Assembly (NCBI RefSeq): GCF_029601685.1
Contig: NZ_JARRIR010000011.1
Location: 1-64,000, forward strand
Direction: 5' to 3'
DNA length: 64,000 bases
Source: Metarhizobium sp017305935
GTDB lineage: Bacteria > Pseudomonadota > Alphaproteobacteria > Rhizobiales > Rhizobiaceae
The translations under genes and the position numbers were made by a program. Of this stretch, positions 1-7,662 are shown piece after piece; within the stretch, counting starts at the first letter, position 1; each line of letters opens with the position of its first letter. The notes beneath the pieces were generated by a model, which saw nothing but the letters and a program-made list of their open reading frames with translations, made no database searches and had not been told where the DNA came from.

Positions 1-85
1 CTTCGATCTCGGCGGAAAGCGCGGGGAAGGCCATCAGGGCCATGAAGCCGGCGGCTACGAGAGTACCGGTTGCGCGAGTAAGCAT
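1..85 (-). CDS. N-terminus of an exported protein (possible cupredoxin or cytochrome electron donor), cut by window edge
   Basis: Only the first 28 codons lie in the window. They encode a typical Sec signal peptide: a basic start (MLTR), a hydrophobic core, and an AxA-like cleavage site ending PALSA before AEIE. A GGAG ribosome-binding site precedes the ATG. The gene lies downstream of the nos operon and its Crp/Fnr regulator, and a TTTG-N8-CAAA dyad sits about 65 bp upstream, like the one before nosR. A secreted protein co-regulated with N2O reductase would fit a pseudoazurin or c-type cytochrome that feeds electrons to denitrification reductases. That identity is inference from context and signal-peptide style; the mature domain is not visible. 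Confidence 0.6.
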   Translation of the reverse strand, partial: MLTRATGTLVAAGFMALMAFPALSAEIE

Positions 86-140
86 GTCAGTCTCCATTGG
101 TTCAAGGACTGGCATGGGTGTACGCCCGGTGCGGCGCCCC

Positions 141-162
141 CTCTTTGCGGGGGAACAAAGAG
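141..162. promoter_or_regulatory. Crp/Fnr-type (DNR/NnrR-like) dyad upstream of the left-edge gene
   Basis: Arms CTCTTTG and CAAAGAG are separated by 8 nt, giving TTTG-N8-CAAA. This is the TTG-N8-CAA architecture bound by DNR/NnrR-type Crp/Fnr proteins. The centre is about 66 bp upstream of the ATG at 85 on the minus strand. The same half-site (CTTTG) occurs in the palindrome before nosR. Confidence 0.55.
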
Positions 163-179
163 CGGGAAATATCCGGCGG

Positions 180-872
180 TCAGTCGTTTTCCTCGCCCGC
201 GAGACGGCGCAGCCCCGGCAGGTCGGTGATCACCAGAAGCTGGCGACCGCCCTTGACCAGCCCCTTCGTTTCCCAATGGCTGAGGATGCGCGAGACGGTA
301 TGTAGCGTCGTGCCGGTCATCTCGGCGATGTCCTGGCGCGAAACGGGAAAATCGATGCGGATTTCAGCGCCCGATATCACGCCCGCCTCCCGCGCCAGCC
401 GGATGACGGCATGGGCGACGCGGCCCTCGACGTCATGCGTCGACATTTCCCGCAGTCGTTCGTGGGCGGCATCGAGACGCTGGCCGATCATCTGCATGGT
501 GTTGATGGCGAGTGTCGGGCTGCGCTGCAGGATGTCGTGCATCATCGTCATCGGCCATGCCAGGGCGATGCTGTCCACGGCGGCGACCGGCGTGCCCGGA
601 TACTGGGTGCGGCCGATGGCCATCGCGACGCCGAACAGATCGCCCGGATTGACGACGCGCACGATGAATTGCTGGCCGTCGGCGGTGACCTGCAACACCT
701 TCAACCGGCCCCGCAGCAGCAGGAAGAAATGCGTCGCATCCTCCCCTTGCTGGAAAACCGCCGCCCCTTTGGCGTAATTGCGCTGGACCGCATGGGTCAG
801 CAATCTGTCCAGCGCCGGAGCGTCGAGCCCCTGGAAGATCGGCAGGACCTCGACGAGTTCACGATCAATCAT
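180..872 (-). CDS. Crp/Fnr family transcriptional regulator, DNR/NnrR-like
   Basis: A 230-residue protein with an N-terminal cyclic-nucleotide-binding-type beta barrel (about residues 10-120), a long dimer helix and a C-terminal winged HTH (recognition helix around GTTLHTVSRILSHWETKG). There are no cysteines at all, so it cannot carry an FNR-type Fe-S cluster. This suits the DNR/NnrR branch, which senses NO, but does not prove it. The recognition helix keeps S and R of the FNR ExxSR motif, while the glutamate position reads His. It follows nosX on the same strand after about 76 bp. The TTG-N8-CAA dyads at 141-162 and 10064-10083 are its likely targets (inference). It could instead sense a different signal. 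Confidence 0.85.
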   Translation of the reverse strand: MIDRELVEVLPIFQGLDAPALDRLLTHAVQRNYAKGAAVFQQGEDATHFFLLLRGRLKVLQVTADGQQFIVRVVNPGDLFGVAMAIGRTQYPGTPVAAVDSIALAWPMTMMHDILQRSPTLAINTMQMIGQRLDAAHERLREMSTHDVEGRVAHAVIRLAREAGVISGAEIRIDFPVSRQDIAEMTGTTLHTVSRILSHWETKGLVKGGRQLLVITDLPGLRRLAGEEND

Positions 873-948
873 GATGCGTCCCTGTTCCTCTCGCGTGAGC
901 CGGGGTTTTAGGACGAGAATGCAGGCGATGCAAACGCTTGGTCGCGCT

Positions 949-1944
949 TCAGGCGGAAAGAACCAGCCTTTTCCCGTCGCGCTGGCGCAGATAGACGGTG
1001 ATATTGTCCTGCGCCTTCACCACCCGGGCAATTTCGTCCGGCGGCATCAGGCTGAATGCCGTCGCCCAGGCATCGGCCCCAGCCGCATCCGGCGCGACGA
1101 CGGTGAGATAGGCATAGAGCGAGGCGGAAAGGCCGGTTCTGGGATCGAGCAGATGATTGAAGCGTCCGCTGGCATCGAAACTGAAACCTTCGGCGCTCGA
1201 TGTCGCCAGCGCCTTGCCGGCAAGATCGACGAATCGGTCGGGCGTTGCATCGCTTTCCAGCGTCGACAGGCCGACCCGCCAGGGGGTGCCGTCCGGCCGG
1301 GTGCCGAGCGCGCGATATTCGCCCATATCCACGAGGCTTTGCGTCAGGCCGTTCTCGGCCAGGAGAGCGGTGATGCGGTCGGTGATATAACCCTGAGCCA
1401 CACCGTTAAGGGTCAACGCCATGCCCCGACGGGTGAAGGCGATGCGGTCGGCATTGGCGCGCAGCGCATCGAAACCCACCAGATCCAGCGCCTGCCGCAT
1501 CTCCTCGGCAGCCGGCCCGGCCGGATCGGGGTCGCTGGCGGAAAAATGCCGGAAGAGGCATGTCCATAACGGCTGCACCGTCGGGTCGAACAGCCCGCCG
1601 CTTTCGCGGTGAATATCGCGGCAGCGGGCAAGCAGGTTCACCATTTCGGCGGACGGAGCGGCAAGGGCCCCGGTGCGGTTGAGCAAGGCGAGTTCGGAAT
1701 CGGAACGAAACAGGCTGAAGATCGCCTCCAGCCGCTCGGTCTCGGCCTCGATGCGGCCGAAGAGCCGCCTAGCCTCCGCCTTGTCCGGATGGTTGAGGAC
1801 GATCATTGCCGGCGCGCCCAGCGCAAAGCCGTGCCAGACTTGTGCGCCGTCTTCGGCGCGCACCGCGCGCGGCGGCAGCAGGCTCAGGCCAGCGAGCGCG
1901 GCGCTGATACCGATAAAGCGTCTGCGGGACATGCGGTCCACCAT
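949..1944 (-). CDS. nosX: NosX, ApbE-family FMN transferase for NosR maturation
   Basis: A 331-residue ApbE-family protein. The N-terminus has a Tat signal (SRRRFIGIS followed by a hydrophobic stretch and an AVRA cleavage region), so it acts in the periplasm. ApbE/NosX proteins attach FMN covalently to Thr in the FMN-binding domain of NosR. Visible family features include the SGGLFDPTVQPL region, GVAQGYITDR, VDMGEYRALG and the C-terminal LLDPRTG. The ATG at 1944 has GGAGAT upstream; the Met at 1932 (MSRRR) is an alternative. It is the last nos gene, about 120 bp after nosL; that gap carries a rhizobial-type AGAGCATTTTC element. Confidence 0.93.
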   Translation of the reverse strand: MVDRMSRRRFIGISAALAGLSLLPPRAVRAEDGAQVWHGFALGAPAMIVLNHPDKAEARRLFGRIEAETERLEAIFSLFRSDSELALLNRTGALAAPSAEMVNLLARCRDIHRESGGLFDPTVQPLWTCLFRHFSASDPDPAGPAAEEMRQALDLVGFDALRANADRIAFTRRGMALTLNGVAQGYITDRITALLAENGLTQSLVDMGEYRALGTRPDGTPWRVGLSTLESDATPDRFVDLAGKALATSSAEGFSFDASGRFNHLLDPRTGLSASLYAYLTVVAPDAAGADAWATAFSLMPPDEIARVVKAQDNITVYLRQRDGKRLVLSA

Positions 1945-2064
1945 GATACATCTCCTTCAGAGCATTTTCAGCAAAACCACAAAACGCGGTCCCGCCTCCG
2001 CACATGCGGCAAAACAGGGGTGAGAGCGTTTTCGCCACTCAAGGAAAAGCGGGAACGCTCCAAC

Positions 2065-2586
2065 TCAGGGCTGCTCTCCGGCGCTCGCCGTCTCGGCGCC
2101 GAGAATATAGTCCTGCGGCATCTCGCCGAAGGTGACGATGCGGCCGCCCTTCTCCGCCTGGAAGCTTTCCGCCGCCGAACGCTGCGAAAAGGGCACCGCC
2201 TCGCGCACGCCCATGCCGCCGACGGCGGCGCTTTCGATGACGTAGAAAGCCTTCCTGGCATCGATCCAGTTCTCGGCGCCGGGCTCTTCCCAGGTCGGGG
2301 CCTTGCCCATGTCGGAGACATAGATGGCGGCAATCGTCTTCGGCTCCTCCGGCAGCATGGTGAAGGCCAGCGTGTCGCGGGCGGACGAAAACCAGATCGC
2401 TTCGCGCACCGGATCGAGGATCACCTGCCCCTTGGGACCGGGATGCTCCAGCACGTTCATGCCGCAATAGCGGCCCATTGCCGTCTCGGTGAGCGCAAAG
2501 GGCGGCGGCACCGCCTTGTTTTCGGGAGAGCAGGCGGCGAGGCCAAGCGCGAAGGCCAGAACGGCAAGGGAAGCCAGGCGATTCAT
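2065..2586 (-). CDS. nosL: NosL, outer-membrane copper lipoprotein
   Basis: A 173-residue lipoprotein whose signal peptide ends in a clear lipobox (LAAC, Cys about residue 19). NosL proteins bind Cu(I) and support metallation of the CuZ site of NosZ. The conserved Cys-x-Met copper motif is visible as GRYCGMNVLEHPG (about residues 38-50), followed by the DPVREAIWFSSARDT region. The start codon overlaps the nosY stop in an ATGA at 2583-2586, so translation is probably coupled. A longer reading from further upstream would only add nosY sequence in the wrong frame. Confidence 0.95.
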   Translation of the reverse strand: MNRLASLAVLAFALGLAACSPENKAVPPPFALTETAMGRYCGMNVLEHPGPKGQVILDPVREAIWFSSARDTLAFTMLPEEPKTIAAIYVSDMGKAPTWEEPGAENWIDARKAFYVIESAAVGGMGVREAVPFSQRSAAESFQAEKGGRIVTFGEMPQDYILGAETASAGEQP

Positions 2587-3413
2587 AGTTCCTTCCTCGA
2601 AAACAGCAGCATGGAGAGAATGAGCGGCAGCGCTGTCCACAGGACAAGCGCGCCGGCAAGCGTGCCGGGCCCAAGCGTGGCGTTGGCGGCGGCGCCACTC
2701 ATGCCGGTCAGCGTTCCCGCCCCGCCGGCGCCGAAATTCAACAGGCGATAGGCATCGGTCGGATTGACGAGCAACAGCGCGTTCAGCGCGCCCGCGCCGA
2801 TGGTGCGCCCCTGATCGACGACGAGAACGCCAAGCAGCGCCATGTCGTAGATCAACACGAACAGTAGCCAGACGCCGATGGCGACGCCCGCAGCTGTGGA
2901 CCGTTCGCGCACCGTGACGCTGGCGAGAAAACCGATGGCGATGAACACCGCCCCGAGCAGCACCGAGGAGCCGATCAAGGACAGGAAGGCAAGCCAGCTA
3001 GCCGCATCGATGCTGGCCCCACTTGCCACCAGCGCCACGGCCGCCGCACCATATCCGGCGACGGTGGCGAAAGCGAGGATGACCAAGTGGCCGAGGAATT
3101 TGCCGAGCACCACCTGTCTGCGCCCGACCGGATAGCTCAAAAGCAGCAGCATGGTGCCGCGCTCCATCTCGCCGACGATGGCGTCATGGGAGATCAGCAG
3201 CGCGATGAGCGGAATGAGGAAAATCGTCAGGCTCGACAGGCTGACGATGACGACGTCGAGCCGCCCGCTGCCAATGCCAGAACCGGTCGGGGCATTGCCG
3301 AGGAAGGTGAGGCTGAGCGCCAAGGCCGCCAGCAGCAGCGTGGTCGCCAGCACCCAGCGATTGCGCAGGCCCTCCTGGATTTCCTTGAGCGCGATGACGC
3401 AGAGATTTTTCAT
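2583..3413 (-). CDS. nosY: NosY, ABC-2 type permease of the NosDFY transporter
   Basis: A 276-residue integral membrane protein with about six hydrophobic segments and the ABC-2 family signature around EMERGTMLLLLSYPVGRRQ (about residues 82-100). It forms the membrane channel of NosDFY, which with NosF ATPase and periplasmic NosD supplies sulfur and copper-related components for CuZ assembly. It starts at an ATGA overlap with nosF (3410-3413) and ends at an ATGA overlap with nosL (2583-2586). Length and order match other nosRZDFYLX clusters. Confidence 0.95.
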   Translation of the reverse strand: MKNLCVIALKEIQEGLRNRWVLATTLLLAALALSLTFLGNAPTGSGIGSGRLDVVIVSLSSLTIFLIPLIALLISHDAIVGEMERGTMLLLLSYPVGRRQVVLGKFLGHLVILAFATVAGYGAAAVALVASGASIDAASWLAFLSLIGSSVLLGAVFIAIGFLASVTVRERSTAAGVAIGVWLLFVLIYDMALLGVLVVDQGRTIGAGALNALLLVNPTDAYRLLNFGAGGAGTLTGMSGAAANATLGPGTLAGALVLWTALPLILSMLLFSRKEL

Positions 3414-4318
3414 TCCGCGGCCTCCTTGCGGGACAGGAAGTGGGCGTATAGCTCGTCCAGGGTCGGGACGATGACGTCGAGATCCGCGAGATTGCCGTTG
3501 GCGGCGACGATGCGGCGGATCAGTTCCATCTTGCCCTCCGGCGTCGTCTCGGTCTCGACGCTGCCGCCGCCAAGCGGCCGCCAGCGGATGCCGGCGATAT
3601 CGGGCGGCGAACCGGCATCACGAAAACCGAGCCGCAGTCGCACCGGCAGCTTGGCGATGGCGCGCAGCGCCTCGATCGAACCGTCGGCGATGACGCGGCC
3701 GCGATCGGCGATGATGACGCGGTCCACCTGGCTCTCCAGTTCCGTCAAGGCATGGGAGGACATCAGGATCGTGGCGCCGGCGGCGCGCATGGCCTGCAAC
3801 AGGTCGTAGAAATGCCGGCGCAGCGCCGGATCGAGACCGGTGGTCGGCTCGTCGAGCAGCAGCAGGGCCGGTTCTCCGAGCAGCGCCTGCGCGAGGCCCA
3901 GCCTTTGGCGCATGCCTTTGGAATAGGTGCCGACGCGGCGATGCGCGGCGTCCGCCAGGCCCACATGCTCCAGCAGGCGCGGAATGTCGCTCTTCGGCGC
4001 GCCCTTCAGACGGGCGTAGAAGGCGAGCGTTTCCGCCCCCGTCAGCGCCATGTTGAAGGAGACGTGCTCGGGCAGGTAGCCGAGTTTCCGGCGGGCGGCG
4101 AAGGCGCCGGCGGCGGGGTTCTCGCCGAGCACGCGCACGGAGCCGGCGGTCGGATGGATGAGGCCGAGCATCAGCTTGATCATCGTCGTCTTGCCGGCGC
4201 CGTTATGGCCGACCAGCGCAACGGTCTCGCCCGCCTTGAGGCTGTAGGACGCGTCGCGGATCGCCTCGACGCCGGCATAGGTCTTGGTGACCCCGGTGAG
4301 GCACACGGTTTCGCTCAT
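3410..4318 (-). CDS. nosF: NosF, ATPase subunit of NosDFY
   Basis: A 302-residue ABC ATPase. Walker A is GHNGAGKTT (about residue 38), the signature is YSKGMRQRL, and Walker B is LLLLDEPTTGLDP, followed by the switch His in SSHAL. The C-terminal part (about residues 210-302) is the extra domain common in ABC-2 exporter ATPases. It energises NosY/NosD during CuZ biogenesis. I place the start at ATG 4318 (MSETVCLTG), which overlaps the nosD stop as ATGA; the open frame upstream of this is nosD sequence read out of frame. Confidence 0.95.
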   Translation of the reverse strand: MSETVCLTGVTKTYAGVEAIRDASYSLKAGETVALVGHNGAGKTTMIKLMLGLIHPTAGSVRVLGENPAAGAFAARRKLGYLPEHVSFNMALTGAETLAFYARLKGAPKSDIPRLLEHVGLADAAHRRVGTYSKGMRQRLGLAQALLGEPALLLLDEPTTGLDPALRRHFYDLLQAMRAAGATILMSSHALTELESQVDRVIIADRGRVIADGSIEALRAIAKLPVRLRLGFRDAGSPPDIAGIRWRPLGGGSVETETTPEGKMELIRRIVAANGNLADLDVIVPTLDELYAHFLSRKEAAE

Positions 4319-5724
4319 GGTCGTTCCTTTCGCGGCGGCTGCATCAGGGGATGGCTGTCGACCACCCCGCCCGGCAGCAGCGCCGGAAACTGCGTCTGCG
4401 CCCAGCGGATGGTCTGGACGGCGGGACTGTTGACGAGGATTTTCGCCTGCGGCGCGGTCCACAACACCACGTCGACGAGATCGTTGGGACGATAGGGGCT
4501 GTCGGCGATGCCGTCGCCATCAAGGTCGAAGGCGGGGTTGTCGCTCCAGAAATTGCCGCGCCCGTCCACCGACCAGTCGAGATCGCGCGTGCCGACATAT
4601 TTGACCTGGGTGCGATTGCCGATGAAGGCGTTGCCGCTCATCGCATTGCCTTCCGAGCCGGCGGTGAAATGAATGCCGATATTGCAGCCTTCGAACCGGT
4701 TGTCGGTGAAGCGGTTGCGGTTGGCATTGTAGATGAAGACGCATTTTTCCGGCCCGATCCGGTCGCTGCCGGGATCGGCTGTCTCGACCGTATCGACCGG
4801 CGCAGCCATGCCGGGCTCGGCCGCCTGCACGCCGGCATCCATCCAACGGCTGGCGGGCAGCAGGCGCCCGAGCACACGGTTGCCGCTGACGGTGGAATTG
4901 TTGGTATAGTTCATCAACAGACCGTGATCGCGGTCACCTTCCGAAAGATTGTCGAGCACCTTCAGGCGCTTGGTGTACATCAGCGCAAAACCGACGGAAT
5001 TGTCGCGCGAGATGTTGCCGCTGACCTCGCTGTCGTCGGTATACATGTAATGCACGGCAAAGCGGACATGCTCCATCAGGTTGCCATGAAAGACATTGCG
5101 CTTGCTGGCATTGGTATAGATGCCGTCGCGACCGTAACGGATGACGTTGTCGAGCACCTTTGCGCCCGGCGCGTTCCAGATGGAAACGCCGCTGCCGGTC
5201 TCGGCCATGCGCACGCCACGCTTGCCGGTCACGGTATTGCCGCGCGCCACGGAATCGGCGGCCCCATGCAAGTAGATGCCGAAGAGATTGCCGGTCAGGA
5301 CGTTGTTCTCGACGAGCGCCCCCGTCGCCGTCTGCGAAACGAAGATTCCGGAATTGAGATCGTAGAGATTGCCGCCGGAGCCGATGACTTCCAGGCCGCG
5401 CACCGTGCTGCCCGGTGCATTGACGGTAATCGTGTTTCCCCTGCCCTGGCCGTCGACGACCGCGCCCGGCGCCCCTTCCAGCGTCACACGCCGGTCGAGA
5501 ACGAGCGGACCCGTGTACCGGCCGGGCGCGAGACTAATCGTATCGCCTTCAGCGGCGCTGGAGAGCGCCGCCTGCAGGTCGTCGCCCGGGCGGACGAGGG
5601 TTTCCCCGGCCAGAGCCGGGGAAACCGCGCCGCAGACACCGAGCCCGATGCGCAGGGCCAGCCGCATCCAGCCGCTGCGAAACGTCAGGCGCGATGTCGG
5701 GCGAAGACGCGGCATGGATGTCAT
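4315..5724 (-). CDS. nosD: NosD, periplasmic right-handed beta-helix copper/maturation protein
   Basis: A 469-residue protein with an N-terminal signal peptide (cleaved near PALAG) followed by a CASH/parallel beta-helix fold. The repeat pattern of N-x-x-x-G-N motifs (VENNVLTGN, VSGNISRDN, RFTDNRFEGC, MSGNAFIGN) runs from about residue 60 to 430. NosD is the periplasmic partner of NosFY in CuZ maturation. The start ATG at 5724 overlaps the nosZ stop as ATGA (5721-5724); a second in-frame Met (MPRLRP, 5715) is possible. It ends in an ATGA overlap with nosF, continuing the tight coupling from Z to L. Confidence 0.95.
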   Translation of the reverse strand: MTSMPRLRPTSRLTFRSGWMRLALRIGLGVCGAVSPALAGETLVRPGDDLQAALSSAAEGDTISLAPGRYTGPLVLDRRVTLEGAPGAVVDGQGRGNTITVNAPGSTVRGLEVIGSGGNLYDLNSGIFVSQTATGALVENNVLTGNLFGIYLHGAADSVARGNTVTGKRGVRMAETGSGVSIWNAPGAKVLDNVIRYGRDGIYTNASKRNVFHGNLMEHVRFAVHYMYTDDSEVSGNISRDNSVGFALMYTKRLKVLDNLSEGDRDHGLLMNYTNNSTVSGNRVLGRLLPASRWMDAGVQAAEPGMAAPVDTVETADPGSDRIGPEKCVFIYNANRNRFTDNRFEGCNIGIHFTAGSEGNAMSGNAFIGNRTQVKYVGTRDLDWSVDGRGNFWSDNPAFDLDGDGIADSPYRPNDLVDVVLWTAPQAKILVNSPAVQTIRWAQTQFPALLPGGVVDSHPLMQPPRKERP

Positions 5725-7637
5725 GCCTCCTTCGGTTCCACGAGCATCCGGCCCTTCATCTCCATATGCATGGCATGGCAGAACCATGAGCAGTAATACC
5801 ACCACACGCCGGGCTTCGACGCCTTGAAGGTGACCGATGCCGTCGCCTGCGGCGCCACTTCCATGTTGATGCCGTAGTTGATGATGGCGAAGCCGTGGGT
5901 CAGATCCTCGATCTCATCGATATTGGTGACGTAGACGGTCACTTCATCGCCCTGCTTGACGGTGAAATCGGTAAGGCCGAAGGCCGGCGCCGACGATGTC
6001 ATGTAGACGCGCACCTTGTTGCCGTCGCGGACTACCTCGTTGGCTTCCATCAGGTCGAGGCCGTCCTTCTTGGCCTGTGCTACCGCATCGGCGAAGAATG
6101 GATCGTTGCGGTCCCAGAAATTCACCGGGTTGATCTTGGAACGGTGGACGATGGTCGCATCATGCGGCTCGGCAAAGCTCGGGCCGTCATGCACCACCAC
6201 CATCTTGTCGCCGGAGATGTCGATGAGCTGATCGTTCTCCGGCTTCAGCGGCCCGACGTTGAGATAGCGGTCCTTGGAGAACTTGTTCAGCGAAATCAGC
6301 CATTTGCCGTCCGCTTCTTTGGTCTGGCCCATGGAGGTGTGGTTATGGCCCGGCTGATACTGCACGTCGAGCTTCTGGCGGATGGGGTTGACCTTCTCGC
6401 CCTTGAAGGCGCGCTTGGCGTCCTCGATGTTCCACTTGCAGACCTGGCTATCGATGAACAGGGTCGTATAGGCGTTGCCCTTGCCGTCATAGGCGGTATG
6501 CAGCGGCCCGAGTCCGAGTTCCGGCTCGGCGACGACGCAATCGCGCGGCTTGATCTTGTCGTCGAACAGGTCGTCGAACTTGCGCACGTCGAAGACGGTG
6601 ACGGTCGGCGACAGCTTACCGTTGGCGACCACATGGATGCCGTCGGGCGCGGTGTTCATGCCGTGGGGGCTGTTGGCGACGGGGATGTAGCGGGTAAATT
6701 TCGAGCCGTGGCGACCGTCGACGACCGGCACGCCGTTCATCATCTTGATCTCGCCCTTGGCAACGGCCTCCTCGATCCGCTTCAGGTTGAAGATGACGAT
6801 CCAGTCTTGCTCGCTGGACATCATCTCGGCCAGCGTCGTGCCTTCCTCGGAATTGTAGCAGGTGGCGAAGGCGTATTTGCCCTGATAGTCGGCATCGACA
6901 TTGTCGAGATTGCCGTCGACCATAACCTGCCAGGCGATCTTCATGGTCTCGCCGTCAACGGCGGTGAAGATGGCGTGGTAGTTCTTGGTGTCGGTCAGGT
7001 TCTTGCCGTCATTGGGGATCGGCACGCGGTCCTCGCCGTTGCAGAAGACATAGCCGGTCTTCGGATATTTCTGCACGCGCAACCCGTGGACGGTGTGCTG
7101 GTTCGGAAGCTGGATGATCTTGTCGCATTTCATCACGTCGAGGCGAATACGGCAGACGCGGGTATTGGCCTTGTCGTTGGCGAAGAGATAGCGGCCGTCA
7201 TAGGTACCGTCGGTAAATGACAGATGCGGATGGTGCAGGTCGCCGTTGTGGAAGGTGCCGCCGCGATCCGCCAGCAACTCCCGGTCTTCCGGCAGCAGGT
7301 TTTCGGTCAGCACCTTCAGGCTCTCGTTGGTCAGGCCCCAGCCGGTGGCGCTGTCGCGGTTGAATACCGGTATACGCATCAGCTCGCGCATTGACGGCAG
7401 GCCGACGATGCGGACCTCGCCGCTCTGCCCGCTGGAGAAGAAGGTGTAGTATTCGTCGAGTTCGCCGGGCTTCACCTCGGCGCTGTTGTGTTGATCCGCC
7501 GCCAGCGCCGGGGTCGCCGAGCCCGCCAGCATGGCGCCGCCGCCAATGCCGGTCGCACCGGCTGCGGCTGCCGCAAGCGCCGAGGTGCCGAGCAACTGGC
7601 GCCGGCTGAGGCGGTTCTTGGTGTCGTCTTCTGACAT
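5721..7637 (-). CDS. nosZ: NosZ, nitrous oxide reductase (clade I, Tat-exported)
   Basis: A 638-residue periplasmic multicopper enzyme that reduces N2O to N2. The N-terminus carries a twin-arginine signal (SRRQLLGTS, then an alanine-rich core), which marks clade I NosZ. The seven-bladed beta-propeller holds the CuZ histidines, seen in QLPNQHTVHGLR, VANSPHGMN, LGPLHTAYDG, PGHNHTSMG and AEPHDATIVH. The C-terminal cupredoxin domain has the CuA site, CSWFCHAMHMEM (about residues 616-627), with both Cys, the His and the Met ligands present. It begins 25 bp after nosR. All residues I would expect for activity are present, so it is probably functional. Confidence 0.98.
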   Translation of the reverse strand: MSEDDTKNRLSRRQLLGTSALAAAAAGATGIGGGAMLAGSATPALAADQHNSAEVKPGELDEYYTFFSSGQSGEVRIVGLPSMRELMRIPVFNRDSATGWGLTNESLKVLTENLLPEDRELLADRGGTFHNGDLHHPHLSFTDGTYDGRYLFANDKANTRVCRIRLDVMKCDKIIQLPNQHTVHGLRVQKYPKTGYVFCNGEDRVPIPNDGKNLTDTKNYHAIFTAVDGETMKIAWQVMVDGNLDNVDADYQGKYAFATCYNSEEGTTLAEMMSSEQDWIVIFNLKRIEEAVAKGEIKMMNGVPVVDGRHGSKFTRYIPVANSPHGMNTAPDGIHVVANGKLSPTVTVFDVRKFDDLFDDKIKPRDCVVAEPELGLGPLHTAYDGKGNAYTTLFIDSQVCKWNIEDAKRAFKGEKVNPIRQKLDVQYQPGHNHTSMGQTKEADGKWLISLNKFSKDRYLNVGPLKPENDQLIDISGDKMVVVHDGPSFAEPHDATIVHRSKINPVNFWDRNDPFFADAVAQAKKDGLDLMEANEVVRDGNKVRVYMTSSAPAFGLTDFTVKQGDEVTVYVTNIDEIEDLTHGFAIINYGINMEVAPQATASVTFKASKPGVWWYYCSWFCHAMHMEMKGRMLVEPKEA

Positions 7638-7662
7638 GGGTTTTCTCCTTGGTGTTGAATGT

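Noticed and set aside
4351..5796. 481-codon plus-strand frame opposite nosD
   Set aside because: Antisense to a well-supported nosD with beta-helix repeats; its composition is biased and no ribosome-binding site fits.
5895..7220. 441-codon plus-strand frame opposite nosZ
   Set aside because: Shadow of nosZ; the minus strand has all copper ligands.
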